A stretch of DNA of 64,000 bases from Rhizobiales bacterium CCH3-A5 (GCA_001556025.1 LSIB01000081.1:46953-110952), one strand, 5' to 3'. Positions 34,645 to 44,198 are shown, numbered from the stretch's first letter. The notes: generated by a model not told the origin, from the letters alone. Numbers and translations are program-made.

Positions 34645-34731
34645 ATCCGGCAGAGAAGGAGACTCCCAGATTCCGCCAGAGCGAGGTTAAGGCGAGGTCA
34701 AGAAGCGCCTGATCGGCTCATGCAAATTTAG

Positions 34732-34748
34732 TTGACAATGTCCATTAT
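34732..34748 (+). promoter_or_regulatory. TTGACA element and near-palindrome upstream of the MarR-GNAT gene
   Basis: TTGACAATGTCCATTAT, about 40 bp before the ATG at 34779, lies in an AT-rich patch. GACAATGTC inside it is a near-palindrome (one mismatch), so it may be a -35 hexamer overlapped by a MarR operator. No clear -10 is seen at standard spacing. Confidence 0.3.
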
Positions 34749-34778
34749 CCTGCGGGAGTCTCCTCGTGGAGGTTCGCC

Positions 34779-35726
34779 ATGGCCCAGCCCGAAAGCCAGA
34801 TCCCGACGACAGAGATGCCCGCCGTCGAGGCGATCCGCCGCTTCAACCGCTTTCACACGCGTTGGGTCGGCGCGCTGGGCGGCAGCCTGCATGGCTCCGG
34901 CTTCGCGCTGACCGAGGCGCGGGTGCTCTACGAACTGGCGCAGCGGGATGGCTGGCTCGCGAGCGAACTCGCCCGCGAGCTTGGGCTCGACCCGGCCTAT
35001 CTGTCGCGTATCCTGAAGCGCTTTGCAGAGGCCGGCTGGCTTGCGCGCGAGCGCTCGTCGCGGGATGGGCGGGCGCTGCGGCTCGTGCTGACGCCGGCGG
35101 GCCGGGCCGCCTTCGCGCCGCTCGACCAGGCCTCGCGCGAGCAGGCTCAGGCGATCCTGCGGCGGCTTGCACCCGGCGAGCAGGGCAGGCTGATCGCCGC
35201 GCTCGGGCAGGCGCAGGCGCTGCTGGCGGGCGAGGCCTCGACGATCGCGGAGCCGCTGATCCGCGAGCACCGCCCCGGCGACATAGGCTGGGTCGTCGCG
35301 ACCCATGGCCGGCTCTATGCTCAAGACTATGGCTGGGACATCAGTTTTGAGGCGCTCGTCGCCGAGATTGCGGCCAAGTTCCTGCGCGAGTTCCGGCCGG
35401 GTCTGGAGCGCTGCTTCATCGCGGAGTGGCGTGGAGAGCCGGTCGGCAGCGCCTTCGTCGTCCGCGAGAGCGAAAGCACGGCCAAGCTCAGGCTGGTCAT
35501 CGTCGCGCCCGAGGCGAGAGGGCTCGGCCTCGGAAAGCGGCTGGTCGCGGAAGCGATCGGATTCGCTCGGACGGCCGGCTATGCTGGCATCGTGCTCTGG
35601 ACCAACGACATCCTGCATGCGGCACGCGCCATCTATGTCGCTCAGGGTTTTCGCCTTGTTGCGGAGGAGCGCCATTATTCCTTCGGACAGGATCTGGTCG
35701 GGCAGAACTGGGAACTGGGGCTCTGA
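34779..35726 (+). CDS. MarR-type regulator fused to a GNAT acetyltransferase domain
   Basis: A 315-residue fusion. Residues ~10-145 are a MarR winged helix (SGFALTEARVLYELAQRDGW, LGLDPAYLSRILKRFAEAGW, RDGRALRLVLTPAGRAAF). Residues ~160-315 are a GNAT domain: IAEWRGEPVGSAFVV, the acetyl-CoA P-loop VIVAPEARGLGLGKRLVAEA, IVLWTNDILHAARAIYVAQG and FRLVAEERHYSF. Cytoplasmic. Such fusions are recurrent, but their acetyl acceptor and DNA target are usually unknown. A TTGACA/near-palindrome lies before the start, and a hairpin follows the stop. Confidence 0.88.
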   Translation: MAQPESQIPTTEMPAVEAIRRFNRFHTRWVGALGGSLHGSGFALTEARVLYELAQRDGWLASELARELGLDPAYLSRILKRFAEAGWLARERSSRDGRALRLVLTPAGRAAFAPLDQASREQAQAILRRLAPGEQGRLIAALGQAQALLAGEASTIAEPLIREHRPGDIGWVVATHGRLYAQDYGWDISFEALVAEIAAKFLREFRPGLERCFIAEWRGEPVGSAFVVRESESTAKLRLVIVAPEARGLGLGKRLVAEAIGFARTAGYAGIVLWTNDILHAARAIYVAQGFRLVAEERHYSFGQDLVGQNWELGL

Positions 35727-35735
35727 CATGCGAAA

Positions 35736-35759
35736 GCCCGCCGCATCGCTGCGGCGGGC
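35736..35759 (+). terminator. Stem-loop after the MarR-GNAT gene
   Basis: A 9-bp perfect stem gcccgccgc / gcggcgggc with a six-base loop starts 10 bp past the stop. A long T-run is missing, so it could be a weak terminator or rely on Rho. Confidence 0.5.
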
Positions 35760-35789
35760 CGTTCCGGCCAGAAGGACGGAGTATTGAGA

Positions 35790-36206
35790 TCAGTTGATGA
35801 TCTGGACGATTCGGCGGGTGCGCGGCTCGACCAGGACGGTCCGACCGTTCACGACGGTGTACCGATACTCGGTATTGCCGTACTCGCGCGGAATCTCGCG
35901 ATAGACGACGCCTTCCTGCGGCAGAACGGTGCCGACCGCGACCGGCTCGGCATAGGTGTAGGACTGCACGCGCTGCTCCGCGACATAGGTCTGGAAGCGC
36001 GGGGTCTGGTCGCCGATGATGCCGCCGACGACGGCGCCGCCGACGCCACCCACGACCGCGCCGACCGGGCCGCCGACAATCGCGCCGCCAACTGCACCGG
36101 CAGTCGCGCCGCCGACAGCGCCGCCCTGGGCGCCCTGCGGGTTCTGGGCGAAGGCGCTGGCGGGCACGGTGGCCAGCAGCGCAACGATAGCGATATTCTT
36201 AAGCAT
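35790..36206 (-). CDS. DUF1236 protein with glycine-zipper segment
   Basis: A 138-residue exported protein from ATG 36206 (MLKNIAIVALLATVPASAFA, signal peptide). Residues ~24-65 are a glycine zipper (GGAVGGATAGAVGGAIVGGP and GAVVGGVGGAVVGGIIGDQ) likely to insert in a membrane or oligomerise. The C-terminal DUF1236 domain shows FQTYVAEQRVQSYTYAEPVA and the ending VVNGRTVLVEPRTRRIVQII. The family is common in Hyphomicrobiales and of unknown function. Envelope location is inferred. Confidence 0.85.
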   Translation of the reverse strand: MLKNIAIVALLATVPASAFAQNPQGAQGGAVGGATAGAVGGAIVGGPVGAVVGGVGGAVVGGIIGDQTPRFQTYVAEQRVQSYTYAEPVAVGTVLPQEGVVYREIPREYGNTEYRYTVVNGRTVLVEPRTRRIVQIIN

Positions 36207-36283
36207 GTTCACTCTCCCATGAGGTGTTCGATGGGCTGACAACGCCGGGAGTTCGAGAACGGTTCCACACAAAAGGCGTCCAA

Positions 36284-36303
36284 CGCCGGGCCTGCGCCCG
36301 GCG
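36284..36303 (-). terminator. Stem-loop downstream of the amine oxidase gene
   Basis: The 8-bp perfect stem cgccgggc / gcccggcg with loop ctgc lies 28 bp past the stop of the leftward oxidase gene. The T-run is weak (TTGG), with TTTT some 10 bases further. Possible terminator or attenuating hairpin. Confidence 0.4.
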
Positions 36304-36330
36304 GTTTGCTGTGGTCGGACTTTGTCGTGG

Positions 36331-37650
36331 TCAGACCTTGAGCCGAGCCACCGCCGCCGCGGCCGCACGACCCGCCAGCGTCGCGCCGCCGACCGTCATT
36401 GCGCCGCCGCCGGCCGTCGCCTCGCCCGCGAGCCAGATGCGTTCGCCGATCGGCAGGGCCAGCGCATCGCGCGCCTGTTCCCGGCCGGGCAGGCAGACGG
36501 AATAGGAGCCGAGCGAGAACGGGTCGGTCCACCAGGCCGGAAAGGAGACACCGGTGACGGCCTTGCGGAAATCCTCGCCGATCATCCGCGCCAGAAGGTC
36601 GACGACGTGGTCGCGCGCGGCTTGCGTTCCGGCCTTGGACAGCTCTCGGGCATAGTCGCCGCCGCAATAGCCGATGACGATGTCCTTGCCGTCCGGAAAC
36701 AGGTCAAAATTCATCAGCTTCCTGGGCGAACCGGCCTCGATATAGCTCGTGCCGGGACTGATGCCGAAGCGGTCGCCCTCGACCTTTAGCGCGATCTTGG
36801 TCAGCGCGCCCATGCCGATGCCGGCGAGCGCATCGCGGTGACGGGCCGGCAGCTCCGGCGTGAAGCGGATGCCGCCGGCTTTCAGTACGCCCACAGGCAC
36901 GGTGACGATGACGGCATTGGCGCGCAGCGTGCCCGAGCGGCTGGTGACGACGACGCCCGGCCCGTCCCAGCGGATCGCGCCGACCGGCTCGTTCAGCCGG
37001 ATGTCGAGGCCCTGCGCATGGCGCGCGACAAGCGCGCCATAGCCGGAGGGTACGATAAAATCGTCGCCGGCCCAGAGCCGCTGATAGTCGCGCGCCGAGA
37101 TGCGGTCGGATTCCTCGCCGATCGAAAGCAGCAGGCCAGAGGCCGCGATCGGGGCCATGTCGGGGCCGAGATCGCCCAGAAGCTCCGCGATCGACATATC
37201 GCGTTTGCCGATGTCGACCGTCTCGAGCCTTCGGTCGATCTGCCCGAAGGCGCCGCGCCGCTTCATCCGGTCGGTCTCAGGCATCGGCCGACCATCGGCG
37301 AAAACCTGAAAACCGCCGCCGCCCCAGCGCTCCTCCGGCGTCGCGACGCCGAGTTCCTTTGCGATCTCGACCCAGGGATTGCGCTCGGCCCAGTGGATGA
37401 ACATCGCGCCGGCGTCATAGGCGGCGCCGAGCGAGGCATCGGTGAAGGCTCGCCCGCCCGTGCGGTCTCGTGCCTCGAGAATGATCGCCTTGCGGCCGGC
37501 GGCCTTGAGGGCATGGGCCGCGGCGATGCCGGCCGCGCCCGCGCCGACGATGACGACGTCTGTATCGGTGGCGCTGGCCGGTTGGCCGGTCGTGAAGACG
37601 CCCGCCGTCATGGCGCCCGATCCCATCAGTAGTGTCCGGCGATCGAGCAT
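36331..37650 (-). CDS. Flavin-containing amine oxidase with Tat-like signal
   Basis: A 439-residue protein from ATG 37650 (MLDRRTLLMGSGAMTAGVFT); an ATG at 37674 would add eight residues. The twin-arginine and hydrophobic stretch suggest Tat export. A Rossmann FAD site follows (VVIVGAGAAGIAAAHALKAA, ILEARDRTGGRAFT). The C-terminal FAD segment is IWLAGEATAGGGAMTVGGAT, typical of monoamine/polyamine oxidases. The substrate is probably a primary amine or polyamine, not specified by sequence. The gene stands alone. Conserved Lys near the flavin is not resolvable by eye. Confidence 0.88.
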   Translation of the reverse strand: MLDRRTLLMGSGAMTAGVFTTGQPASATDTDVVIVGAGAAGIAAAHALKAAGRKAIILEARDRTGGRAFTDASLGAAYDAGAMFIHWAERNPWVEIAKELGVATPEERWGGGGFQVFADGRPMPETDRMKRRGAFGQIDRRLETVDIGKRDMSIAELLGDLGPDMAPIAASGLLLSIGEESDRISARDYQRLWAGDDFIVPSGYGALVARHAQGLDIRLNEPVGAIRWDGPGVVVTSRSGTLRANAVIVTVPVGVLKAGGIRFTPELPARHRDALAGIGMGALTKIALKVEGDRFGISPGTSYIEAGSPRKLMNFDLFPDGKDIVIGYCGGDYARELSKAGTQAARDHVVDLLARMIGEDFRKAVTGVSFPAWWTDPFSLGSYSVCLPGREQARDALALPIGERIWLAGEATAGGGAMTVGGATLAGRAAAAAVARLKV

Positions 37651-37760
37651 CGGGGATATCCGTGTGGGCAGCATAACGAAGGTGGCGCTGCCGTACGTCT
37701 CTTCAAGCCATGTGCCATGGCGGAATTTCGACTGCCGCGATCACGAGATCGGGAACGCCG

Positions 37761-38558
37761 CTACGGCTCGGCGGCCTTGCGGCGGCGCGGGCCTTCGGTG
37801 AGCGACTTGAAGACGCCGCGCAATGTGCGCGCCTCCTGCTCGGTCAGGCTCAGGCGGTGCAGGATATCGCGGAGATTGGCGGTCATGGATGGTTTCTTGC
37901 CGGGCGGGAAGAAGCCGCAGATATCGAGCTCGGCTTCGACATAGTCGAACATCGACAGCACGGTCTCGCGCGTCGCGGGCGGCGAGAGCAGGGTCTCTCG
38001 GAAGGGCGGCTCTCCGCCGGTGGCCTTGAACCATTCATAGCCGGTCAGCAGCACGGCCTGGGCGAGGTTCAGCGAGGCGAAGGCCGGATTGACCGGAAAG
38101 GTCAGGATCGCGTCGGCGAACGAAATCTCCTCGTTGGTCAGGCCGATGCGCTCGCGCCCGAACAGGATGCCGACGCGCTCGCCTGCGCCGATGCGCTCAG
38201 CGAGCGGCGGCATCGCCTCGGCCGGAGTGACGACGCGTTTCATCTGGCCGCGCTCGCGCGCGGTGGTGGCCAGCACATGGTTGAGATCGGCCATGGCCTC
38301 GGCCGCGCTGGCGAAGAGCCGGGCGTTTTCAAGGATGTAGGTCGCGCCAGAGGCGGCCGAGGTTGCGCCCTTCTTCAGGCCGCCTCCGCTCGGCCAGCCG
38401 TCGCGCGGGGCGACGAGACGCATCTCCGAGAGCCCGAAATTGGCCATGGCGCGGGCGCACATGCCGATGTTCTCGGCCATCTGCGGCTCGACCAGGATGA
38501 TCACCGGCGCGGCGGCCTGAACGGGAGGGCGGGTGCGGTCGGTGCCGGAGCCGGGCAT
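37761..38558 (-). CDS. trmJ: SPOUT RNA methyltransferase, TrmJ/TrmH type
   Basis: A 265-residue enzyme that probably 2'-O-methylates a tRNA position (Nm32 type). Start at ATG 38558 (MPGSGTDRTRPPVQAA), where the family homology region begins soon after. The three SPOUT motifs are clear: VEPQMAENIGMCARAMANFG, ILFGRERIGLTNEEISFADA and NPAFASLNLAQAVLLTGYEW. The trefoil-knot fold is implied. TrmJ is favoured over TrmH by the C-terminal extension (MFDYVEAELDICGFF, SLTEQEARTLRGVF). The target base is inferred. Confidence 0.87.
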   Translation of the reverse strand: MPGSGTDRTRPPVQAAAPVIILVEPQMAENIGMCARAMANFGLSEMRLVAPRDGWPSGGGLKKGATSAASGATYILENARLFASAAEAMADLNHVLATTARERGQMKRVVTPAEAMPPLAERIGAGERVGILFGRERIGLTNEEISFADAILTFPVNPAFASLNLAQAVLLTGYEWFKATGGEPPFRETLLSPPATRETVLSMFDYVEAELDICGFFPPGKKPSMTANLRDILHRLSLTEQEARTLRGVFKSLTEGPRRRKAAEP

Positions 38559-38678
38559 GTGACGAAGCCGTGCGTGAGGGTGGACGCGCCCCGCTCGACA
38601 GGGCAGAGCTTGTCCTGTCGGGCGACAGCGCTTTGCGGTCAAGCCGGCCGTCGGGATTTCTGGAGGATCACGGGGACG

Positions 38679-38879
38679 ATGAGCGGCGACCGCGGCTACC
38701 TGATCGTGCTGTTGCTGCTCTGCATCCCGCTCGGGTTGTTCCTGGCGCAGCTCTGGGCGCGCTCGCGCTTTCCCGGCGTCGCGCGGCTGGATCAGGCCGC
38801 GTCAAAACCGGAGCTCGTTCCGGATTCCACGATGCAGCCGGAGCTGCAGCCGAGCCCGGAGCCGGTGAAGCCGGACTAG
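38679..38879 (+). CDS. Small 66-residue single-pass membrane protein
   Basis: From ATG 38679, MSGDRGYLIVLLLLCIPLGL and FLAQLWARSRFPGVARLDQA, then an acidic/proline tail ending in EPVKPD. One transmembrane helix near the N-terminus, with a Shine-Dalgarno-like GGGGA ahead. The stop overlaps the converging dipeptidase stop on the other strand (CTAG at 38876-38879). No family is recognised. Frame and hydrophobic profile support coding. Confidence 0.55.
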   Translation: MSGDRGYLIVLLLLCIPLGLFLAQLWARSRFPGVARLDQAASKPELVPDSTMQPELQPSPEPVKPD

Positions 38880-40015
38880 GCGGCGGCCTTTTCCACCGCC
38901 TGCATCACCCGCAGAATGTTGCCGCCAGCGAGCTTTTCGAGGTTCTCCTCGCTCCAGCCGCGCCGGATCAGCTCCGCGACCAGCGACGGGAACACGGATG
39001 TGTCTTCCAGCCCGTCGGGATTGACCCAGCCGAAGAAGTCCGAACCGATGCCGACATGGTCGTGGCCGATGCGGGCGGCCAGATAGTCGAGATGGTCGCA
39101 GTATTCCGGCAGCGTCGCCTTGGGGCGAGGGCCGGCCTTGCGCTCGATCTCGGCTTCGGCCTTCGCGTGGTCCGTGCCCTCGGGCGTCTTGCCGTATTTG
39201 TCCTTGGCAGGCTTGTGCCAGTCGCGCGAGGCCTGGCTGATGAAGTCCGGCACGAAGGTCGCCATCACGATGCCGCCGTTGCCCGCGACGCGGTCGAGCA
39301 CGTCGTCGGGGACATTGCGCGGATGGTCGCACAGCGAATACGCGTTGGAATGCGACCAGACGACCGGCGCAGAGCTGATGTCGAGCACGTCATGCATCAC
39401 CTTTGGCGAGACATGGGCGAGATCGACGACCATGCCGAGCTTGTTCATCCGGCCGATGACCTCCTTGCCGAAAGCGGACAGGCCATTGTGCCTCGGCTCG
39501 TCGGTGGCTGAATCGCACCAGTCATGCGTGCCGTTGTGGCAGAGCGTCATCAGCCGCACGCCGAGGCCAAAATAGGCGTCGAGCGCATCGATCTGGTTGT
39601 CGAGCGCCGAGCCGTTCTCGATCGTCATGAACAGCGCGATCTTGCCCTCGGCCTTCGCCAACGCGACGTCGGCGGCCGAGAGGCCCGGCCGGAAGACATC
39701 GGCGTGGAGACGCAGGATGTCGCGCATCAGCGCGATCTGCGCGAGCGCGAAACCGGCCGGATGCTTATGGTTGGGCGGGATGTAGGCCGCGAAGAACTGG
39801 CCCGCCAACATGCCGGCCCGCATGCGTGGAATGTCGGTGTCGACCTCCTCATGCACGCGGGTCAGGTCATAGGCTGCGACATCGCCCTTGGCGGCGCGGC
39901 TCATGCGGATGACGTAGGGCAGGTCGTTATGCCCGTCGATCAGCGGGGCGCGCTCCAGCAGTGCGATGGCTGCCGCATAGGCGTTGTCCTGGACGGGCGG
40001 TTTGGCGAGGGCCAT
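38876..40015 (-). CDS. Membrane dipeptidase family (M19) zinc dipeptidase
   Basis: A 379-residue amidohydrolase-superfamily enzyme. Motifs in order are LIDGHNDLPY (zinc HxD), MTIENGSALDNQIDAL (bridging Glu), TLCHNGTHDWCDS, LGMVVDLAHVSPKVMHDVLD, SSAPVVWSHSNAYSLCDHPR and HVGIGSDFFGWV. The family cleaves dipeptides, and bacterial members may act on D-containing peptides. No signal peptide, so probably cytoplasmic. Its stop shares CTAG with a converging small gene. Repeat copy 2 lies upstream. Confidence 0.92.
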   Translation of the reverse strand: MALAKPPVQDNAYAAAIALLERAPLIDGHNDLPYVIRMSRAAKGDVAAYDLTRVHEEVDTDIPRMRAGMLAGQFFAAYIPPNHKHPAGFALAQIALMRDILRLHADVFRPGLSAADVALAKAEGKIALFMTIENGSALDNQIDALDAYFGLGVRLMTLCHNGTHDWCDSATDEPRHNGLSAFGKEVIGRMNKLGMVVDLAHVSPKVMHDVLDISSAPVVWSHSNAYSLCDHPRNVPDDVLDRVAGNGGIVMATFVPDFISQASRDWHKPAKDKYGKTPEGTDHAKAEAEIERKAGPRPKATLPEYCDHLDYLAARIGHDHVGIGSDFFGWVNPDGLEDTSVFPSLVAELIRRGWSEENLEKLAGGNILRVMQAVEKAAA

Positions 40016-40104
40016 GGGGAAGCCTTTGGTCGGATAATCTGCGGGTGCGATCGTGGCAGGGCTCGGCGGACGAGGCGAGGGGGCCTGGCGCAGGGCCGCC
40101 CCTC

Positions 40105-40197
40105 GTCATGGTCGGGCTTGTCCCGACCAGCAACCTCTTCCGTCGTCTAACGCTGTGCCTGAGACGTGGATGCTCGGCACGAGGCCGAGCAGGACGG
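40105..40197. repeat. Cloverleaf-like palindromic intergenic repeat, copy 2
   Basis: It has the same ends (GTCATGG ... GGACGG) and the same two inner hairpins (GGTCGGG..CCCGACC, GCTCGGC..GCCGAGC) as copy 1. The central long stem is degraded (CAACCTCTTCC against GAGACGTGGAT). It sits between the dipeptidase start and the end of the D-amino-acid dehydrogenase-like gene. Confidence 0.8.
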
Positions 40198-40211
40198 CGG
40201 AGCGGATTACA

Positions 40212-41459
40212 TCACCCGAACCGAGCTGGCGCGAACGGCGTCGGGTCCACGAACACCTTCTGCCCCGTCACCATCTCGGCGATCATCCGCCCCGTCACGG
40301 CGGCCAGCGTCAGCCCGTGATGGGCGTGGCCGAACGAGAACCAGAGGTTCTTGTGTTTCGGGGCCGGTCCGATGATCGGCATCATGTCGGGCGTGCAGGG
40401 GCGGTTGCCGAGCCAGGGCTCCGCGTCGAGCCGCTCTCCGAGCGGGAACAGTGTCTTCGCAATCGGCTCCGCGCGAGCGAGTTGCACCGGGGTCTTGGGC
40501 GCGTCGCGGCCGGCGAATTCGGCGCCGGTGGTCAGGCGCACGCCCTGCCGCATCGGCGCGAGGAAGTAGCCACGCTCGGTGTCGAGCACCGGATGGTTGA
40601 GCACCGCGTTGCCGAGCGGCTTGTAATGCATGTGATAGCCGCGCTTGACGGCCAGCGGCAGGCGGTAGCCGAGCTTGTGGTTGACCATGTCGGCCCAGGG
40701 GCCGAGCGCGATGACAGCGTCCTTCGCGGTCGCCTTGACGCCCTCGGTCAGCGTCACGTTCCAGCCTGCGCCGTCCTGCGCCAGCGTGCCGGCGTCGCCC
40801 TGCGCCAATCGGCCGCCGAGCGTCTCGAACAGCGCGAGATAGGCTTTCGACAGGCCGAGCGGGTCGATCACCGTCACCGGGTCGGTCCAGTGCAGGCCGC
40901 CGATCAGGCTCTGGTCGAGATGGGGCTCCTCGGCCCGCAGCGTGGCGACATCGAGCGCGCGGTGATTCAGCCCGAAATCGCGCTTCCAGCGCGCGGCTTC
41001 GGCAAGGCGCGCGTCCTGCTCGCCTTGCGTGCGAAACACCTTCATCCAGCCCTTGCGGCGCAGCAGATCGGTCGCGCCGGCCTCGGCGGCGAGCGCATCG
41101 TGCTCGCTGACGCAATGCTCGATCAGCGTGGCGTATTTCCGCGCGATCGCCTCGTGCTGCGATGCGCGCGAATGCATCCAGTACGACCAAAGGAACGGCG
41201 CGAGCTTGGGGATCGCGTTCCAGTGGTAATGCGCGTCGATGGTGTTGTTCATCGCGTAGCGGATCAGCGCGCCGAAATCATGCGGGAAGCCGTAAGGGTA
41301 GACGCCCTCGCGCTGGATCAGCCCGGCATTGCCGTAGCTCGTCTCGGCCCCGGGCTGGCCGCGATCGACCAGCAGGACCGAGCGGCCGGCCTTCTGCAGA
41401 TGCAGCGCCACCGAGATGCCGACGATGCCGGCTCCCAGAACGATCGTATCCGCCCGCAT
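40212..41459 (-). CDS. D-amino-acid dehydrogenase-like FAD oxidoreductase
   Basis: A 415-residue DAO-family protein from ATG 41459 (MRADTIVLGAGIVGISVALH; a GTG lies directly before). The FAD dinucleotide fold TIVLGAGIVGISVALHLQKA is followed by LLVDRGQPGAETSYGNAGLI, RGYHMHYKPLG and the C-terminal LGNRPCTPDMMPIIGPAPKH with GHAHHGLTLAAVTG. These match DadA-type dehydrogenases that pass electrons to the respiratory chain. The substrate D-amino acid (or sarcosine-like) is uncertain. It is divergent from the BASS transporter gene. Confidence 0.85.
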   Translation of the reverse strand: MRADTIVLGAGIVGISVALHLQKAGRSVLLVDRGQPGAETSYGNAGLIQREGVYPYGFPHDFGALIRYAMNNTIDAHYHWNAIPKLAPFLWSYWMHSRASQHEAIARKYATLIEHCVSEHDALAAEAGATDLLRRKGWMKVFRTQGEQDARLAEAARWKRDFGLNHRALDVATLRAEEPHLDQSLIGGLHWTDPVTVIDPLGLSKAYLALFETLGGRLAQGDAGTLAQDGAGWNVTLTEGVKATAKDAVIALGPWADMVNHKLGYRLPLAVKRGYHMHYKPLGNAVLNHPVLDTERGYFLAPMRQGVRLTTGAEFAGRDAPKTPVQLARAEPIAKTLFPLGERLDAEPWLGNRPCTPDMMPIIGPAPKHKNLWFSFGHAHHGLTLAAVTGRMIAEMVTGQKVFVDPTPFAPARFG

Positions 41460-41717
41460 CACCTGCTCCCATCAGCCAACAGCCTCGTAGAAATAGCCGT
41501 TTCCGGCGCAAAGTCAGCGGGCGAGCCCGGTTCCGCGAGGCGTTGGACGAAGTTTCGCAAGTTTTGCGCCAGAGCTGCGACTGTCGTCCTGCGCATGGTC
41601 GCCCCGCGCCGTTTGCCGCAATTTTCTGTCGGCAGGTGTCGGCGATATGGTAGGCGGTGTCGCGTCGCCGCGACCCTGCGGCGGCGTCCAAGCCCGCCCC
41701 CGGATCGAACTGGCCTC

Positions 41718-42698
41718 ATGATCGCGCGCCTTGCCGCTCCTCTCGCCGCCGGCCTAGCCTGGCTCGGCCGCTACGGCACGCAAGGCTTCGCGCTCTCGAT
41801 CCTGCTCGGCCTGGCGCTGCCGCAGTTTTCCGCCGCGGCGCGGCCGCTGCTGCCGGTCTCGATCTTCTGTTTCACCACCGTCACCTTCATGCGCGCCGAT
41901 GTCGGCATCATTCTCGGGCTGGTGCGACGGCCCCGGAAGCTGCTGTTGTGCGCGCTCTGGCTCGTCGTTGCCCCGGTCGCGCTGATCGGCGGAGCGCTTT
42001 TGCTGACCGGGCGGGCAGCGCTCGATCCCGGTCTCGTGCTGGGGCTTGCGCTGCTGGCGGCCGCGCCGCCGATCATGTCCTCGCCCGCGGTCGCTATCAT
42101 ATATGGCTTCGAGCCGTCGCTGATCATCGCCGGCGTCATCGTGACGACGCTGCTCAGCCCCATCGTCGCGCCGCTCCTGGTCGATCTGCTGGCAGGCTCG
42201 GCCGTCCCGCTCGACCGCTGGGTGCTGACGCTGCGGCTGCTGTTCTTCATCGGCGGCGGCATGGCGGTGGCGACGCTTCTGCGCCTCTGGCTCGGCATGG
42301 GAAGGATCAGGGCGATGAAGGCCAATCTCGATGGCTTCGGGGTGCTGATGTACTTCATCTTCGCGGTGGCGGCGATGGACGGCGTCACCCGCGCGGCGAT
42401 CGCCGATCCCGGCAAGGTCGCGTTCTTCCTCACCTGCGCCTTCGCGGTCTCGCTGGCCGGGATCATGGCGAGCTATCTTGTCCTGCGCCCGTTGCGGCCG
42501 TCCGACCGGTTCATGGTCGGATACGGTTCTGGCCAGCGCAATATGGGCCTGCTGGTCGCGGCGCTGGGAGCCGGCGTGCCGCCGACGACTTTCCTGTTCT
42601 TCGCGCTGGCGCAGTTCCCGATCTATCTGCTGCCCTGGCTGCTGCGCGGCGTGGCAGCGCGGATCAAGCGCTCTGAAAGCGCTGCTGACGGGGCCTGA
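41718..42698 (+). CDS. BASS-like (bile acid:sodium symporter superfamily) transporter
   Basis: A 326-residue protein with about nine to ten hydrophobic segments, such as [40 protein letters not shown] and [20 protein letters not shown]. The near-C-terminal [15 protein letters not shown] resembles the conserved NRN-like core helix of the symporter fold. Start at ATG 41718 ([16 protein letters not shown]). An inner-membrane carrier for an organic anion is inferred; the substrate is unknown. GST and rpe follow on the same strand with 47- and 53-bp gaps, so they may be co-transcribed. Confidence 0.78.
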   Translation: MIARLAAPLAAGLAWLGRYGTQGFALSILLGLALPQFSAAARPLLPVSIFCFTTVTFMRADVGIILGLVRRPRKLLLCALWLVVAPVALIGGALLLTGRAALDPGLVLGLALLAAAPPIMSSPAVAIIYGFEPSLIIAGVIVTTLLSPIVAPLLVDLLAGSAVPLDRWVLTLRLLFFIGGGMAVATLLRLWLGMGRIRAMKANLDGFGVLMYFIFAVAAMDGVTRAAIADPGKVAFFLTCAFAVSLAGIMASYLVLRPLRPSDRFMVGYGSGQRNMGLLVAALGAGVPPTTFLFFALAQFPIYLLPWLLRGVAARIKRSESAADGA

Positions 42699-42745
42699 CG
42701 CCGGCCTTTGCGAGGCTTTGCTGCCGCCGCAGCCGGAGCCGCATC

Positions 42746-43423
42746 ATGATCACGCTTTACACGGGCCCTTTGAGCCTGTTCGCCCGCAAGGTCGAGATCG
42801 CGCTGGGCGAGAAGGGCCTGGCTTTCGAGCGCATTGTCGTGCCGTTCAACCAGACCACCGGCTACGATCCGAAGCACCCCGAGGTGATCGCGCTGAATCC
42901 GAAGGGGCAGGTGCCGGTGCTGAGCGATGGTGGCCTCGTCGTCTACGATTCCACCATCATCCTCGAATATCTCGACGAGGCCTATCCGCAGCTCGCGCTC
43001 TATCCCGCGACCCCGGCCGAGCGGGCGCGCTGCCGCATGGACGAGCTCTTCGCCGACGAGATCCTTCTAGCGGCGCTGAAGCCCCTGATGCACCGCACCG
43101 CGCCGCCGGTTCAGGACCGCGAGCGGCAGGCGGCGCAGGACGCCGACGCGCAGATCGCCGAGGCCGCGCTTGCCCGTCACCACGCCGAACTCGATCAACG
43201 TCTTGGTGGTCGCGCCTTCTTCGGTCCGGCGCTGTGTGCCGCCGATATCGCCTTGTTCATGGGCATCCTGTTTGGCCTGCGGTTAGGCGGGCCTTCGCTC
43301 GCCTGCCATGCCGGCCTTTCGGCGTGGTTCGCGCGGCTTATGCAGCGGCCGGCCTTCGCCGAGGTCGCGGCCGGGATCGCCGAGGCGGATCGGCGGCTGT
43401 CCGTGCCGGTGGAGAGGCGTTGA
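42746..43423 (+). CDS. Glutathione S-transferase family protein
   Basis: A 225-residue cytoplasmic protein with an N-terminal thioredoxin-like domain ([55 protein letters not shown] then [11 protein letters not shown]). The cis-proline (QVPVL) and the glutathione-binding DST turn are both seen. The C-terminal helical domain ([20 protein letters not shown]) completes the fold. The active-site residue is probably Ser10 or Thr6. Role in detoxification or stress is generic for the family. It is placed between the BASS transporter and rpe. Confidence 0.88.
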   Translation: MITLYTGPLSLFARKVEIALGEKGLAFERIVVPFNQTTGYDPKHPEVIALNPKGQVPVLSDGGLVVYDSTIILEYLDEAYPQLALYPATPAERARCRMDELFADEILLAALKPLMHRTAPPVQDRERQAAQDADAQIAEAALARHHAELDQRLGGRAFFGPALCAADIALFMGILFGLRLGGPSLACHAGLSAWFARLMQRPAFAEVAAGIAEADRRLSVPVERR

Positions 43424-43476
43424 GAAAACGGCGGTTTCGATTGCGGGGCCGGCATCCGGCCGCTAAACCCGCGCTC

Positions 43477-44160
43477 ATGAGCGCTCCCATCCGCATCGCC
43501 CCCTCGATCCTCTCGGCCGATTTCTCCAGGCTCGGCGAGGAGGTGCGTGCGATCGACGAAGCGGGCGCGGACTGGATCCATTGTGATGTGATGGACGGGC
43601 ATTTCGTGCCCAACATCACCTTCGGACCCGATGTGCTGAAGGCGATACGGCCGCATACGAGCAAGTTCTTCGACGTGCATCTGATGATCGCGCCGGTCGA
43701 CGCCTATGTCGAGCCCTTCGCCAAGGCGGGGGCGGACCTGATCTCCTTCCATGTCGAGGCCGGCCCGCATCCGCATCGGACGCTGCAGGCCATCAGGGGC
43801 CACGGCAAGCAGGCCGGCCTCGTGCTCAACCCGGGCACGCATGAGAGCGCGATCGAGCCGCTGCTCGACGATCTCGACCTGGTCCTGCTGATGACCGTCA
43901 ATCCCGGTTTCGGCGGGCAGAGCTTCATCGCCTCCGTCGTCGAGAAGATCGCGCGCGTCCGGGCCATGATCGGCGAGCGGCCGATCGCGCTCGAGATCGA
44001 CGGCGGCGCGACGCCCGAGACTGCGCCGCTGGCTGCCAGGGCTGGCGCGAATGTGCTCGTCGCTGGCTCGGCCGTTTTCAAAGGCGGGCCTTCGGCCTAT
44101 GCCGGAAACATCGCCGCGATCCGCAAGGCGGCCGAAGCCGCGCGCGGTGACTGGGTTTGA
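43477..44160 (+). CDS. rpe: Ribulose-phosphate 3-epimerase
   Basis: A 227-residue TIM barrel interconverting ribulose-5-phosphate and xylulose-5-phosphate. Hallmarks are [67 protein letters not shown] and [20 protein letters not shown] with VAGSAVFKG. The metal-binding His and catalytic Asp pair (CDVMDGHF and EIDGG) are present. Start at ATG 43477. Repeat copy 3 lies between it and purB. Confidence 0.96.
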   Translation: MSAPIRIAPSILSADFSRLGEEVRAIDEAGADWIHCDVMDGHFVPNITFGPDVLKAIRPHTSKFFDVHLMIAPVDAYVEPFAKAGADLISFHVEAGPHPHRTLQAIRGHGKQAGLVLNPGTHESAIEPLLDDLDLVLLMTVNPGFGGQSFIASVVEKIARVRAMIGERPIALEIDGGATPETAPLAARAGANVLVAGSAVFKGGPSAYAGNIAAIRKAAEAARGDWV

Positions 44161-44198
44161 GATTGTGACTGCAACGACTGCGTAACCGAACCTTCCCC

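Noticed and set aside
38570..39511. 313-residue plus-strand frame opposite the dipeptidase
   Set aside because: The dipeptidase on the minus strand has all metal-binding motifs. This frame is a codon-bias shadow.
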